Source: Euglena gracilis (lineage: Eukaryota; Euglenida; Euglenophyceae; Euglenales). From it: a DNA stretch of 64,000 nt. The position numbers and the translations under genes were made by a program. The stretch lies in NCBI GenBank assembly GCA_039621445.1, contig CP154954.1:37495703-37559702 (forward strand). Direction: 5' to 3'. The notes beneath the pieces are model-generated. The model did no database searches. It worked only from the letters and a program-made list of their open reading frames with translations, and was not told the origin of the DNA. Position 1 is the stretch's first letter. The number at the start of each line of letters is the position of its first letter. This document shows, piece after piece, positions 1 to 10,400 of the stretch.

Positions 1-1913
1 ATTCGCGCACCAATTCCCGAGTCCACAGGCACATTGCCACCAAATCGCGTTTCCGCTCATGCGGTGGTTCCCCCACTAGCATTACCAGTCCCAATGGACG
101 AGTTTTCGGATGATGAGTCGGGTTTTCAAGCGAAAACCAGACCCACCCCCCTCTTAAATCAAGAGATTCGGGAATCCGAACTTATTCGTGGTATGATCCA
201 CACCCCTACACCGGGTATTGGTCACACCTCCCAAATTCGCTTAGTAGCACCAATGGTGCAACCATGTGATACCTCACCCCCACATGCGCAACCGCATCAC
301 CATTCGCGCAATCGCGATTCCCCTAATTTGCATGGTACCTATGGTACACTAAGTGGTATGTTCCATGCGCAATCGCAGAATAACCCGAACAATACCCTTG
401 GTGCAACCACCGGAGTACCTGCACATGGTGCGATTTCGCGCCCGGGCCCACGCCCCTGGAATACCACCGAAGGGCCACGGGTTTCTCAGAAAGATTTCAA
501 AGGCACCATCGCGATAGCGAACAAGGTGAAGCCCCAATGGGACGGTGACCCCACCACGTGGAAACAATTTTTCCGCGATTGGGAATATTACTGGGATTTG
601 AAGGGACCCACCCAAGATGACAACCCGGAGGTAATCAAGATGGAATTCATCGATTGCCTCCCCAGGGATGAAAAAGAACGCGCCAGACAATTGGTCATTG
701 GCAGGCGCATTTCTTTTGAAGAATTGGTTGAGCAATATGCTTCTTCATGCTCCAGTTTGGTTTCCAGAATCAGTCTGGAAAACAAATGGCGGCCAATTCA
801 CCCCCCCGGACCGCAAATGGAAGTCGATAGACTTGTGGTACTCCAAGTGGCTTGCATTAGCAGCCGAGGTTGATGAGTTAGGGGAAAAGCAAATCAAAGA
901 ACAATTTGATGCGGTATTACTGCGCTACATCCCCAAACTCATCAAGGAAATTCACCGCGAGGAACTCGCGGGACACATTTTGACTCTCGATGAGAGATGG
1001 AATTATATTTCCAAACAAATGAAGTTATCACAACTTCTGGGACAGATTGAATCGGCATATCACCACCACCCTACCGCGGGTGTACCCACCGGTTCAGTCC
1101 ATGCAGTCCAAAGGACTACCTCCCCAAAATCACCAAAATCACCATCGAGTGATTCCAAAACGCGCTATCCGCGCTCAAACCCCAAATCCCCGACACGGGA
1201 ATCCAAACCGCGCTATTCGCGCTCTTCTGACCAAGTTTCGGACAAAGTGTGCTTTTTGTGTAATCAACCGGGACATATGTCTCGCGAATGTCCGAACCCC
1301 CAAGCGCGAAAGCGCAGTAAGAGCCCCCGAGGATCCCTCACTTCCTGGAGTTCGCGTTCCTCACGATCTGCGCATTCGCAGCGGTCGGGATACCGATCGG
1401 GTGATGGAAGACCGCGTTCCCGTTCACCCCACCGCAATAGCGGACGTGGTTTCAAACCGCGAGGTCGGTCCCCCCGTACCCCCTACCCGTAATCGTTATG
1501 CCAATCGCGATTCTTCGCGATCTCGGTCGCGAAGTGGGTCATCCTCTTCGCGATCCGACCGCGGTCGAGCGGATAACCGCTCCCCGCGTCGCCATGATGC
1601 CAAAAGGCAATCGCAATCGCGAACCCGTTGTTCCCTTTGTGGGTCTAAAGACCACCATTCATCCAAGTGCCCCCGTTCCCGCTCTCCCCGCCCTAGCCAT
1701 GGTCGTCGCGATTCCAATCGCGGTTCTGCCAATAGGCAGCGGGTTGGTTTCAAAATATCCTCTATCGAGGAAAAAGACCTGGCTTCGGGCAGGGAGGGGG
1801 ATGAGAGCACCGAGGATGAGTTGGTGGAAGACAGGAATGCCATTCGCGCGATACGCGCAATTTACTCTAGGAAGTCCACCATAGGCCAAAAGGCCGACTC
1901 CGATATGGAGTAG
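1..1913 (+). CDS. gag: Gag-like polyprotein, SR-rich, two CCHC zinc knuckles, two frameshifts
   Basis: This is the capsid and nucleocapsid part of the retrotransposon, open from the first base. It starts with a proline-rich region, then a capsid-like segment around 500-1050 (for example WDGDPTTWKQFFRDWEYYW), then a basic tail. A first zinc knuckle, CFLCNQPGHMSREC, lies near 1250-1292 and a second, CSLCGSKDHHSSKC, near 1630-1672; both fit CX2CX4HX4C. Between and around them is a long Arg-Ser-rich tract. The frame changes near a C7 run at about 797-805 and again near C runs at about 1466-1490. The last frame stops at 1911-1913. Domain identity is clear; whether the frameshifts are real is not. 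Confidence 0.75.
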
Positions 1914-1958
1914 GGGAGCCCGAGGTCTGAGGGCACGGACCTCTGGGCTGATGAACAG

Positions 1959-2576
1959 ATGGAGGTAGGAACTGATCACCCCTGCCCCCCCTGCCCATCG
2001 GTCTTTTTGGTCGGTACCCGGAAAATTTTCGGGTCCCCCACTCCCCGCGCCAAATTTTTGCTTGGAATGTTGAGCAAAGTAAGCCAAGGGTCATGGAACA
2101 GTTGGCGCAACAACAATTTTACACCCGACCCTTCGCTTTGCGTACCCCCCATGGAACTTTTGGTCCAAGCGAAAATCAAAACTCAAAATTTCTGTGCACA
2201 AGCCAAAATTTTAGTCGACACAGGGTGTCGAATCCCCCTTCTTTTCCGCAAAGGACTTATACCCACCCCCCTCTTGGTTCATGCCAAGAATCCCATCAAA
2301 ATTATGACCGCTGACAACAGCCCCATGTGCGGTGGTGACTTGGGATGCATTTTGGACATAGTCCTCCCCATTATCCCGAAGCACCACACACACACCCCCA
2401 CAATTCCAAAATTTTCTGGGTACTTGGGCATTCGAGGCGAATATCGCCGGGTCAGATGTCATACTCGGTTTTCCGTTCCTCCGGCAACACCGATTGGTGG
2501 TGGATTGTCCTTCGCACGGTTTGCGCACTACCCCCCGCACACACACACACCACACCCCCGAACTTGTTCCCCGTGA
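1959..2576 (+). CDS. pro: Retropepsin-like aspartic protease region
   Basis: A frame open from 1959 to 2576 contains AKILVDTGCRIPLLFRKGL near 2205-2260. It has the catalytic D-T-G of a retropepsin and the hydrophobic residues before it. Pepsin-like retroviral proteases act as dimers with one such Asp per chain and cut Gag-Pol. The frame then decays into His/Thr/Pro-rich sequence that overlaps the start of the next frame (from 2345), so the PR-to-RT connection needs a frame change. The region is about 200 residues. The identification rests on the single motif and on its position between Gag and RT. Confidence 0.6.
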   Translation: MEVGTDHPCPPCPSVFLVGTRKIFGSPTPRAKFLLGMLSKVSQGSWNSWRNNNFTPDPSLCVPPMELLVQAKIKTQNFCAQAKILVDTGCRIPLLFRKGLIPTPLLVHAKNPIKIMTADNSPMCGGDLGCILDIVLPIIPKHHTHTPTIPKFSGYLGIRGEYRRVRCHTRFSVPPATPIGGGLSFARFAHYPPHTHTPHPRTCSP

Positions 2577-4786
2577 CATCCCCCAGGATGTCCCCCCGCA
2601 TTTCCACAACGTTTTCCACAACCGAAAACACCGTTTCCTACCCTAGGGGTAAAGAGAAAGCTGCCCCCCTACCCACCGCACTTTTACCGCTCGTTTCCCA
2701 TGCGGTAGGGAAAGCCAGTAGCTTAACCCCGCACGTTTCGCTGGGTTCCCAGGCGAAAGCCCAAAGGCCTGAAGAAATTTCGGTGTCGAGTAGCCGCCCA
2801 GCTGCACAACTTTTACGTTTTCCACCAGGTGTGTCGAGTTCAGACACCCCTGTACACCCCCCAGCAGCTACCCCAACCGACACCAACTTATGCACTGACA
2901 CCCACACAAACGCGCACCACATGCACCACCCCTCCTACCAATGCGCCCACTGTCGGAGAATTTCCGCTTACCATGATTTTGATTGTGGATGTCTAGTTGA
3001 AACTTCTAAACTAATCCGATTGGATCCCGCAACCGGGAATTTCCCCCCCCCTACACCTGGTAGTGATACCTATACACCTGGTACGGATTTAATAGATAAC
3101 CAAAAGGTACACAGCCTTGATACCATGGGTGATACACCCATCAGCACACTTGGTAATTATGCACAGCTCACAAATCCACTTGGCAGTTTTTCGCAATTCG
3201 CGAAAGTGAATCGAGCACTACAGTGCAAAGGCATAGCCTCCCTCTTCGGATTCGCGCATAGCGCTCCCTATGCGCCTATGGCGCTCTCCAACACCCCCGC
3301 GCATATCGCGCTTCCCGCACATAGTGCGAATTCCGCGCATATCGCGCTTGCCGCACATAGTGCGAATCCCGCGCATATCGCGCATTCCGCGCTATCGCGC
3401 ATCACCGATGATTGGGTATATGCCCAACCCACCCATGTCCCCCCTGGATTGAGTCCTATGGACATGTATGTGGATGATTCACAATTTCGTTGTTCTGTGT
3501 TACAGCGTGTTCCCCCCCTTCAGGATGTTGAGCAGATCTCCAAGTACACCAAGGATACCTGGAATGCTTTTCAATTTGGTCAATATCGAATTTTGAAACA
3601 TTGGTTTTCAAAAATCGCCGATATGGCGGATTCTTTTGATTTGACCTTGGAAATTGATGCATTCTCCTCCAACGCGCATTCGCGATTACCGCGACATTGG
3701 TCGCAACATTCTAACGCTTTTGATAAGTTTTGGGGAGACACTATCCTATGGATGCATCCCCCCCTGAAACTTATCCCGCTTGTTGTAGATAAAATTTTCC
3801 AGGATCAAGCGCGAGGCGCATTACTTGTTCCTGTGAATCCCGAAGCGGAATGGTTTCAAAATTTGACTTATGTCACATTTTATTGGTGGGACCTACCAAA
3901 CGATGTTCCTCTATTCGAGGATTTCCGTGGAGTGGTATTACCACCTTTTCAAGAAATCATTTTCCGTGTTTGTTTCTTTGATGCTTTTCATGTTTCTCAA
4001 TCTCCACCCCTGAATGTTAGTGTGTTGGATCATACCGACTATGTGGGAGCCGATACGGCTTTTGTGTCTCATGACGATAGGCCTACACGTTCGGAATCCC
4101 CTGTGGTCGATATGACCCATAAACAGGTTTCCGCTGTCATTGAAAGTGCAGGACAGCATCCAAAATCAGCAGAATCTGTACGCGCATCAGTCGCGAATTT
4201 TCTGGTGTTTTGGAAAACCCTGTTTATACCTTTTGGAGTTTGTAAGATTGAGCTTAAGGAAGGCGCAAAGCCAATGCATCGGAAATTTTTCCGTTGTTCC
4301 GGAGAAAGAGAGATAGCTCTCAATGAAATGATTGAAAAGCTCATAGAGCGGAAGTGGATCATCCCTTCCAAGAGTGAATGGACCTCCCAAGCAGGTCAGA
4401 AAAAGTGGAGGCTGGTACTGGATTATCGGTACTTAAACTCACAGACTAAGGATGACCCATTCCCGTTACCTCTAATAGAGGACCTTATCACAAAACAAGC
4501 GGATAACCGCTTGTGGTCAATTTTCGACCTGGAGGATGGTTTCCACCAAATGCATCTGGATCCCGATTCGCAAGCCTATACGGCTTTTGTAACATCCAAA
4601 GGTGTTTACCAATGGACGGTTTTACCAATGGGTGTTAAGAATGGACCAGCAATGTTTCAGCGCATGATCCAATGGGTCTTACGGGATTTACCGTTTGCGC
4701 TGGTATACATTGATGATGTTTTGGTTGGTACCCCCCCCTCCTTCAGCGAATACACACGAGAATATTCTCGACATTCACTATCGTGA
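2345..4786 (+). CDS. pol: Pol N-terminal part: linker, DIRS-type methyltransferase-like domain, reverse transcriptase
   Basis: This is an 813-codon open frame. Residues 1-360 are low-complexity and Pro/His/Ala-rich, with a Cys cluster (CAHCRR...DCGC, 2938-2995). Residues about 370-520 (3450-3900) match the Dam-like methyltransferase domain of DIRS retroelements: EIDAFSSNAHSRLPRHW, WMHPPLKLIPLVVDKI and GALLVPVNPEAEWF. Residues about 620-800 are a Ty3-type RT fingers and palm: LVLDYRYLN, FDLEDGFHQM, LPMGVKNGPAMFQ, then the catalytic YIDDVLV near 4707-4727. The frame breaks in a C8 run at about 4730-4737 straight after YIDD, and RT continues in another frame. It should synthesise cDNA from the element RNA in cytoplasmic particles. 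Confidence 0.85.
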   Translation: MHFGHSPPHYPEAPHTHPHNSKIFWVLGHSRRISPGQMSYSVFRSSGNTDWWWIVLRTVCALPPAHTHTTPPNLFPVTSPRMSPRISTTFSTTENTVSYPRGKEKAAPLPTALLPLVSHAVGKASSLTPHVSLGSQAKAQRPEEISVSSSRPAAQLLRFPPGVSSSDTPVHPPAATPTDTNLCTDTHTNAHHMHHPSYQCAHCRRISAYHDFDCGCLVETSKLIRLDPATGNFPPPTPGSDTYTPGTDLIDNQKVHSLDTMGDTPISTLGNYAQLTNPLGSFSQFAKVNRALQCKGIASLFGFAHSAPYAPMALSNTPAHIALPAHSANSAHIALAAHSANPAHIAHSALSRITDDWVYAQPTHVPPGLSPMDMYVDDSQFRCSVLQRVPPLQDVEQISKYTKDTWNAFQFGQYRILKHWFSKIADMADSFDLTLEIDAFSSNAHSRLPRHWSQHSNAFDKFWGDTILWMHPPLKLIPLVVDKIFQDQARGALLVPVNPEAEWFQNLTYVTFYWWDLPNDVPLFEDFRGVVLPPFQEIIFRVCFFDAFHVSQSPPLNVSVLDHTDYVGADTAFVSHDDRPTRSESPVVDMTHKQVSAVIESAGQHPKSAESVRASVANFLVFWKTLFIPFGVCKIELKEGAKPMHRKFFRCSGEREIALNEMIEKLIERKWIIPSKSEWTSQAGQKKWRLVLDYRYLNSQTKDDPFPLPLIEDLITKQADNRLWSIFDLEDGFHQMHLDPDSQAYTAFVTSKGVYQWTVLPMGVKNGPAMFQRMIQWVLRDLPFALVYIDDVLVGTPPSFSEYTREYSRHSLS

Positions 4787-5272
4787 TGTTCGCGCGGTAT
4801 TAGCCGCATTTCTCAAACACAGACTCTTTGTCAAAGGTGCCAAAATGCACTTATTTCGCGAAACGATAAAGTTTTGCGGTCACATTCTCAATAATGGCCA
4901 ACGCCGAGCGGCGCCTAGCAAACTAGAGGCCATTAAGAAATGGACACCTGAGGTCATCAAGACCATCACCCATTTGAAAGGATTTTTGGGATTAGCCCAA
5001 TATTACGCGATTTACATGAAAGATTTCGCGAAAATCGCGGTACCTCTATCGAGGCAACTCAAAAATCGCGCACCCGAAAATACCAAAGTCAAATGGGACG
5101 CAGATATGCGTGAAGCTCTAGAGAGCATTAAAAAGCTAATGCTTGAAAATGTCGTACTCGACATCGCGGATCCCTACAAGCCTTATGTGCTAGAAGTCGA
5201 TAGCAGCGATTATGCTGTAGGCGGTGTTCTAAGCCAGCATAACGCGGCTAACGAATTGCGCCCTGTAGCTTT
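4738..5272 (+). CDS. pol: Pol middle part: RT thumb/connection and N-terminal RNase H
   Basis: This continues the RT after the frameshift. HRLFVKGAKMHLFRETIKFCGHIL is the thumb-proximal segment of Ty3 RTs (usually K-x-F...v-x-FLGHxxs), followed by HLKGFLGLAQYYAIYMKDFAKIA and PLSRQLK. RNase H begins at VLEVDSSDYAVGGVLSQ (about 5185-5235), where the first Asp is the first catalytic residue. The frame runs into a 70-bp poly-T tract immediately after RPVAF and is lost. The match to the family is strong, but the interruption falls inside RNase H. Confidence 0.85.
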
Positions 5273-5338
5273 TTTTTTTCTTTTTCTTTTTTTTTTTTTT
5301 CTTTTTTTTCTTTTTTCTTTTTTTTTTTTTTTTTTTTG
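5269..5338 (+). repeat. Poly-T/C tract interrupting RNase H
   Basis: About 70 bp of nearly pure T with scattered C. It sits between RPVAF and AFFSRKLQGEDGKGQ, two pieces that normally form one continuous RNase H segment (..RPVAFFSRKL..). It looks like an insertion or expansion inside the coding sequence. The GTAGCTTT before it and GCATTCTTCAG after it could resemble intron ends, but the tract has no internal features. Confidence 0.8.
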
Positions 5339-5387
5339 CATTCTTCAGCAGAAAGCTACAAGGTGAAGATGGCAAAGGCCAAGTTAA

Positions 5388-7346
5388 ATGAAGTATCCGT
5401 GTGAGAAGGAAACGTACGCAATCGTACTTATTTTACAAAAATTCCGTAGCTGGGTCGCCAGCTCCTTGGTGCAAATACTGGTGTTGACTGACCATGAGAG
5501 TCTTCAACACTGGTATACCGAGGATCTGAACAAAGCCATGTCATCCGTAGGCCGAAGATGCCGATGGCATGAATTTTTGAGCCAGTTCAACCTAGTGGTT
5601 GTATATACCCCTGGCCATACACAAAAAGTAGCAGACCCGCTCAGTCGAGCACCCTGGCATTACCCCGGTAACCCGGATGAAGGTGATGCCACCTTTCATG
5701 GAAGCCAAGAGGCTGATGAATATGCACGTCGATATGACGCAGCCGACGATATGTTGGATTCTTTTCCCGTTTCATCGATTTTTCGTTCGTTGCCAGTCTC
5801 TCCTATACGGGGGAGAAGGCGGCGAGGCCGCACACCTGGTCCCCGTCGCATTACGCGATCTGAATCTCCTTCCCCCCTCTTCTTTCGCGAATGGGATTAT
5901 TCCCATGACCCTGTATATAGCACGATAGTGCACAGACTGCGCAATGGCGAGGTTGTACATAATTATTCCCTTTCCCCTTTACGGTTGGTTTACCGCGATG
6001 ATGCGGGATATAAATATTGTATACCCCGTGACTTGGTTGATGAAGTACTTTTGTGTTATCACAACCAAGGTCACCCTGGGGCCCCCAAACTTCTTTCTTT
6101 GGTGGGTCGCAGGTACTGTACAACCCTGAAAGAAAACGATTTGCATTCGCGCTGCTTGCAAATTTCGCAACGGTGCCAAATTTGTCAAGCGGTAAAACCG
6201 CGCAGAGGTACCCCCCCTGGTACGTTGGACTTTTTCCCCGTACCCCCTGACATTTTTACGTCCCTCTGCATGGATTTTCTGGAATTAGAACCTTGCAAAG
6301 GATCAGACGGCAAAATTTACGATTATGTTTTTGTTGTCGTCTGTAGGCTGAGTGGTTACATAGTAGCCATTCCATGCCAAAAGGCAGGGTTGACCGCGCA
6401 AATTTTAGCGCAGATATTTATGGAGAAGTGCATATGCCTAATGGGCTTACCGAATGAGATTGTCAGTGATCAAGATCATTTGATCTCCTCTCGATTCTTC
6501 ACAACCCTATGTGGTTTACTGGGAATCGAACAGCATTTTTCCATTATATATCGCCCGAAGGGCAATGGCCGCGCCGAGGCAGCAGTGAAAGCTGTTGTAA
6601 ATATGCTCCGTCTTTCACTGGCTGATTCGCGCCAGGCCTGGGTCCAGGTTTTGCCATGGTCCCTCTTTTATATAAACACCCTACCGGGTTTAGTTTTACC
6701 CCACTCCCCATACAAAATTGTTTTTGGGCGAGAACCCCCAGCAATTGGTGATATACCATCAGAGAGACCAGCTCGAAGTAGCGTAACCTGTGAGACATGG
6801 TTCTCTGAGGTAGAGTCTCTCAGAACTACTGTTCAGAAACGCATTACAGATATCCATTCTCAAAAGAGAAATAAATTTTTACAAGAATTCAAATCACCTG
6901 GCTATAGTGCTGGTGATCGCGTATGGGTTCGGAATAGCCGAATCCGTATGCAAGCTTCCAAGCTTGACCCCCTCTGGCTCGGGCCCTGTGAAATACTCGA
7001 ACGCGTTGGTAACAGTGGCCGCTATAGGGTGGCACTGCCCAACGGGATCGAGGATGTTCACATGGATGATTTCAAGCCATACCTTCAGACGCCTAATGGC
7101 AAAGCACTACCGTGCCTTTATTTCAAGCCCCGTTCCAAGTTACCCGAAACGGATGATTTTGTGGTGGACAAAATTCTCGATCACAAAATTGATCGAGGAG
7201 TCCACTACTGGAAGGTCAGGTGGAAAGGCTATGGGCCAGAGGAGGACACCTGGGAGCCAGCCTCCAGTTTTGTCGGTTATGTCCAACAGGACTGGAAGCT
7301 GTGGAATAAAAGAAATAACATAGACATTTCTGTGAATAATTTCTGA
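5388..7346 (+). CDS. pol: Pol C-terminal part: RNase H end, integrase, chromodomain
   Basis: This 652-codon frame opens with the end of RNase H ([35 protein letters not shown]). The integrase has an H-H-C-C zinc domain ([13 protein letters not shown]...CQICQAVK) and a DDE core: [19 protein letters not shown], and [12 protein letters not shown] where NGxxE is usual. A C-terminal GPY/F-like segment ([10 protein letters not shown]...[15 protein letters not shown]) follows. Residues about 590-635 form a chromodomain ([35 protein letters not shown]) with the expected aromatic positions Y, W and W. Chromodomains direct such elements into heterochromatin. The frame ends with TGA at 7344-7346. Its first ATG is created by the frameshift after the poly-T tract; natively it would be one polyprotein with the preceding parts. 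Confidence 0.9.
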   Translation: MKYPCEKETYAIVLILQKFRSWVASSLVQILVLTDHESLQHWYTEDLNKAMSSVGRRCRWHEFLSQFNLVVVYTPGHTQKVADPLSRAPWHYPGNPDEGDATFHGSQEADEYARRYDAADDMLDSFPVSSIFRSLPVSPIRGRRRRGRTPGPRRITRSESPSPLFFREWDYSHDPVYSTIVHRLRNGEVVHNYSLSPLRLVYRDDAGYKYCIPRDLVDEVLLCYHNQGHPGAPKLLSLVGRRYCTTLKENDLHSRCLQISQRCQICQAVKPRRGTPPGTLDFFPVPPDIFTSLCMDFLELEPCKGSDGKIYDYVFVVVCRLSGYIVAIPCQKAGLTAQILAQIFMEKCICLMGLPNEIVSDQDHLISSRFFTTLCGLLGIEQHFSIIYRPKGNGRAEAAVKAVVNMLRLSLADSRQAWVQVLPWSLFYINTLPGLVLPHSPYKIVFGREPPAIGDIPSERPARSSVTCETWFSEVESLRTTVQKRITDIHSQKRNKFLQEFKSPGYSAGDRVWVRNSRIRMQASKLDPLWLGPCEILERVGNSGRYRVALPNGIEDVHMDDFKPYLQTPNGKALPCLYFKPRSKLPETDDFVVDKILDHKIDRGVHYWKVRWKGYGPEEDTWEPASSFVGYVQQDWKLWNKRNNIDISVNNF

Positions 7347-7394
7347 AATCGGCCTATAGGCCTTTTCCTCCCCTCTCCGTGTTTTCCTCCCAAC

Positions 7395-7426
7395 CTCAAT
7401 TCATTTCTCTCTTCTTTTTCTACAGC
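7395..7426 (+). promoter_or_regulatory. Putative splice acceptor ahead of the accessory ORF
   Basis: A strong pyrimidine tract ends in CTTTTTCTACAG at 7414-7425. It sits in the 118-bp gap between the pol stop (7346) and the first ATG of the accessory ORF (7465). There is no ATG between the AG and 7465. This would let the accessory ORF be translated from a spliced or SL trans-spliced mRNA, like a retroviral env. The acceptor is inferred from sequence only. Confidence 0.5.
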
Positions 7427-7464
7427 TCATCAAAGCTACTTTTTGCTTTTTGGTCCCCGGACCG

Positions 7465-10400
7465 ATGCAAGATCCAGGGCGCGGACCCGGTCCGCCCCCT
7501 ATACAGTATGCCATCCCTCCCTACCCCCCTCACGCCTATGCGGCGGCACCCCCAGCCCAAGGGGCGCCCGCATATGCGGTATATCAACCCCTCCTGCCGC
7601 TTATGCGGCCCAGGCACAAATGCCACCCCCACCTCAAATGATTCAGGCACAAATGCCATACCCCTCTCAGGCACAAATGCCGCCCCCCTCTCAGGCACAA
7701 ATGCCGCCCCCATCTCAGGCGCAACCGCCACCTGTCGCTTATGCGGCTTCTGTGCCAATGGGAGCTGCATATGCGGCACAGCCTCAACAGGCATATCAAG
7801 TTCCAATGGAACAGTCACAACCCCAGCAGGTACACCAAGTTCCAATGGAACAACAACAGTATGCGAGGCAGGGACAGGCACCTCCAATGGAGCAGGCGCA
7901 TTACGCCATGCCTGGCCCCTCACCTCCCATCCTGTATACCCCACAGTATGTTACATCTCAGCAACCCCAATCCCAACCCCAATCTCAACCCGTACAGGGT
8001 ACCCCACATCAAGTACACGCCGTACAGGCGATGCCCCAACCTGCTGCTTATCCCGTCCGGGAACCCGCTGCCCAAACCGCAGCTAGCAGCAGTAGTATAT
8101 CCGCTTACGCGATCCCTGTGGCACATGAGACGCCACAGGCAGCACCAACGGTGCCATACCCCGCCTTCACCGCAGAATTGGTGAATCTCGCAGAGAAGAC
8201 TCTGCGAACGGCCTTGCGGGCCAGCAACCTAGAGAGAGTAGACCCATCTCTACAGGTGCTGTGGGATACCCACTGTCGTCAAATTCTGGGCCTGGCCAAT
8301 AGGCCCATTGCACAATGGTGCGCATGTGGCCAGACTTTGATGACAGGGAAAGTGTACTTCATGCCCGGGGAATATCCCCCTGAGGTCAGCATGCGTACAC
8401 TGGGTATTACAGTACCACCTATCCCGCGGATACGTCATCACGCAGGTGCATTCACCGAATATATGCGTGAACAGAGTCCCTCGATAAAGGAAAGCGAGAT
8501 GGGAGATTATCCAGCACAAACAGTGCAACCATCGCGAATTTTTCGCGATACCCAATCCCCACCTCGTATGCCGAGACCACCACCACCCGAATATCGGGAA
8601 CCACCAACGCAATATGCGGCGGAGCCAATGACGCAACCGTCAACAGCACAACCACCATTTCCTTATCCAGCCCATCTGGAAGCTGGAAGTCAGTTACCCG
8701 TACAACGGGATATGTCGGTGGCTCAGAAACCTGGATCCTGGGCTGAGGATGTGGAGCAAGCCGAGGCCGAAGGCCGAATGGCTGTGGAAGAGGATGTGCC
8801 AACGGCACCTGAACCTCTCCCAGCACCTCGCTTCACATCACCTCAGCAGGCCATCCAGTACTACCAGTCCCTAGAGCAACTTCAGGGCCCACGGTCTGCA
8901 GAACGCAGATATGCGTCACAGCCGTACAGGCCAGCAGACCTAGGTAGTAAACGGGGCAGGCCAGAATCTTCATCCCCAATGGGGAGACCGAAACCCCCGG
9001 CCCCTGCCCCAGCCCCAGCCAGACAGGCTACCCCAGCACAGCAACGACGGCGCCGGGTGGCCAACAGGCCGCACCCCCTCCCGTGCCCGTACCGTATGCC
9101 GCGCCGGCTAAGCCAGCGCCAATGGCGCAAACCCGGCCGGTGCCAGCAAAAGCAGCAGCGCCGGCAGCTCCAGCAGCGCCAACGGCGCCACTGCCGGTAG
9201 CAGCGCCAATGGCGCCAGCATCCCAAGAAACACCGGTACCTCCAGGCCAACAGGCCACCACCGAGGTACTGCCTGTTCCTGAACCCACACAGCAGCAGCT
9301 CGAACAGGCTGAATTGGCCCAGAGAGCCCATAGGGCAGAAATCGAGCACGAAGCTGCTGAGCGTGCACGCGTCCAGAAAATACTGGATGACACGCGTGAA
9401 CGTACACGCCACCCCACTTACATTGATCCGCCTAGAGGCGAACCCCTCCCTATCAATAATCCACCATTTTTGGCGGATATGCAGGATCAACCTGCAGCCG
9501 ACCCAGCAGCCAAAATGGCTTATGCCCCGCAGGAATTGCTTGGAACAACAAGTGATATGAATCCTGCCTTTATAGGCCCTCATTTTGCAGCCCATCTCTG
9601 TCCTCATGCTTGGAAACAAGCTAGAGAAAAGATTGCCCGAAGCGAAGCCCGATCGGGCAAGGGTAAAGCCAAAAGTGCTCCCAAACGAGCACCGACAGCA
9701 GGCCAAAAAGGCCAAGGCAAAGGCCAGAAAGGCCAATACCGGAACGTCTATGAGGACGACATGGAAGCTCTATTCGAGCACATCAAAGAGATTCATGCAC
9801 TCGCATTCGAGGCCATGAGAAAGTTTCAAAACGAACTTTCTCTTCCAATGCTGGTTGCATCCCCCGTCGTGACTGTGACCAGACAGCTCTATTTGGAGCG
9901 TAATCGTGAGTTCCACCACGATGGAACCCTGTATGCCTATGAGGGCAACGTAATTCTCGGTCCGATACTGGACGGACTGCCGGGATTCTGGCACGTTTGG
10001 TTCTGGGCGGGATACCCCACCCAAAATTTCGGCAGATTTCTGAACTCCTGTGGATATCCTTATCTGGATTGTGGTCGGGAAGACCGATACAATACAGGTA
10101 AAGATTTGCTACGGCAGTTATTCGACTGCATTCGCAGTGTAGGCCCAAAAGGCCTGGAGTGGGAAATCTACCCACTGCCTGACAATATTGCCAAATTGGC
10201 AGAAAACATGTTCTGCAGCAATCTGCAAGTCTTCTACCACTGGCAATATGCCTATCATTTTGAAGTGGTCGATATTGACCTCCGCTTCCCCCAGACGTAT
10301 ATCGTCAGATGCACCCACTGTCACGAAAAGTTTGCAGTGGACTTCTGGGGATTCGGAGTACGCAGTACTCAACCACAGGCCGAAGGCCAGGACGAGGAAG

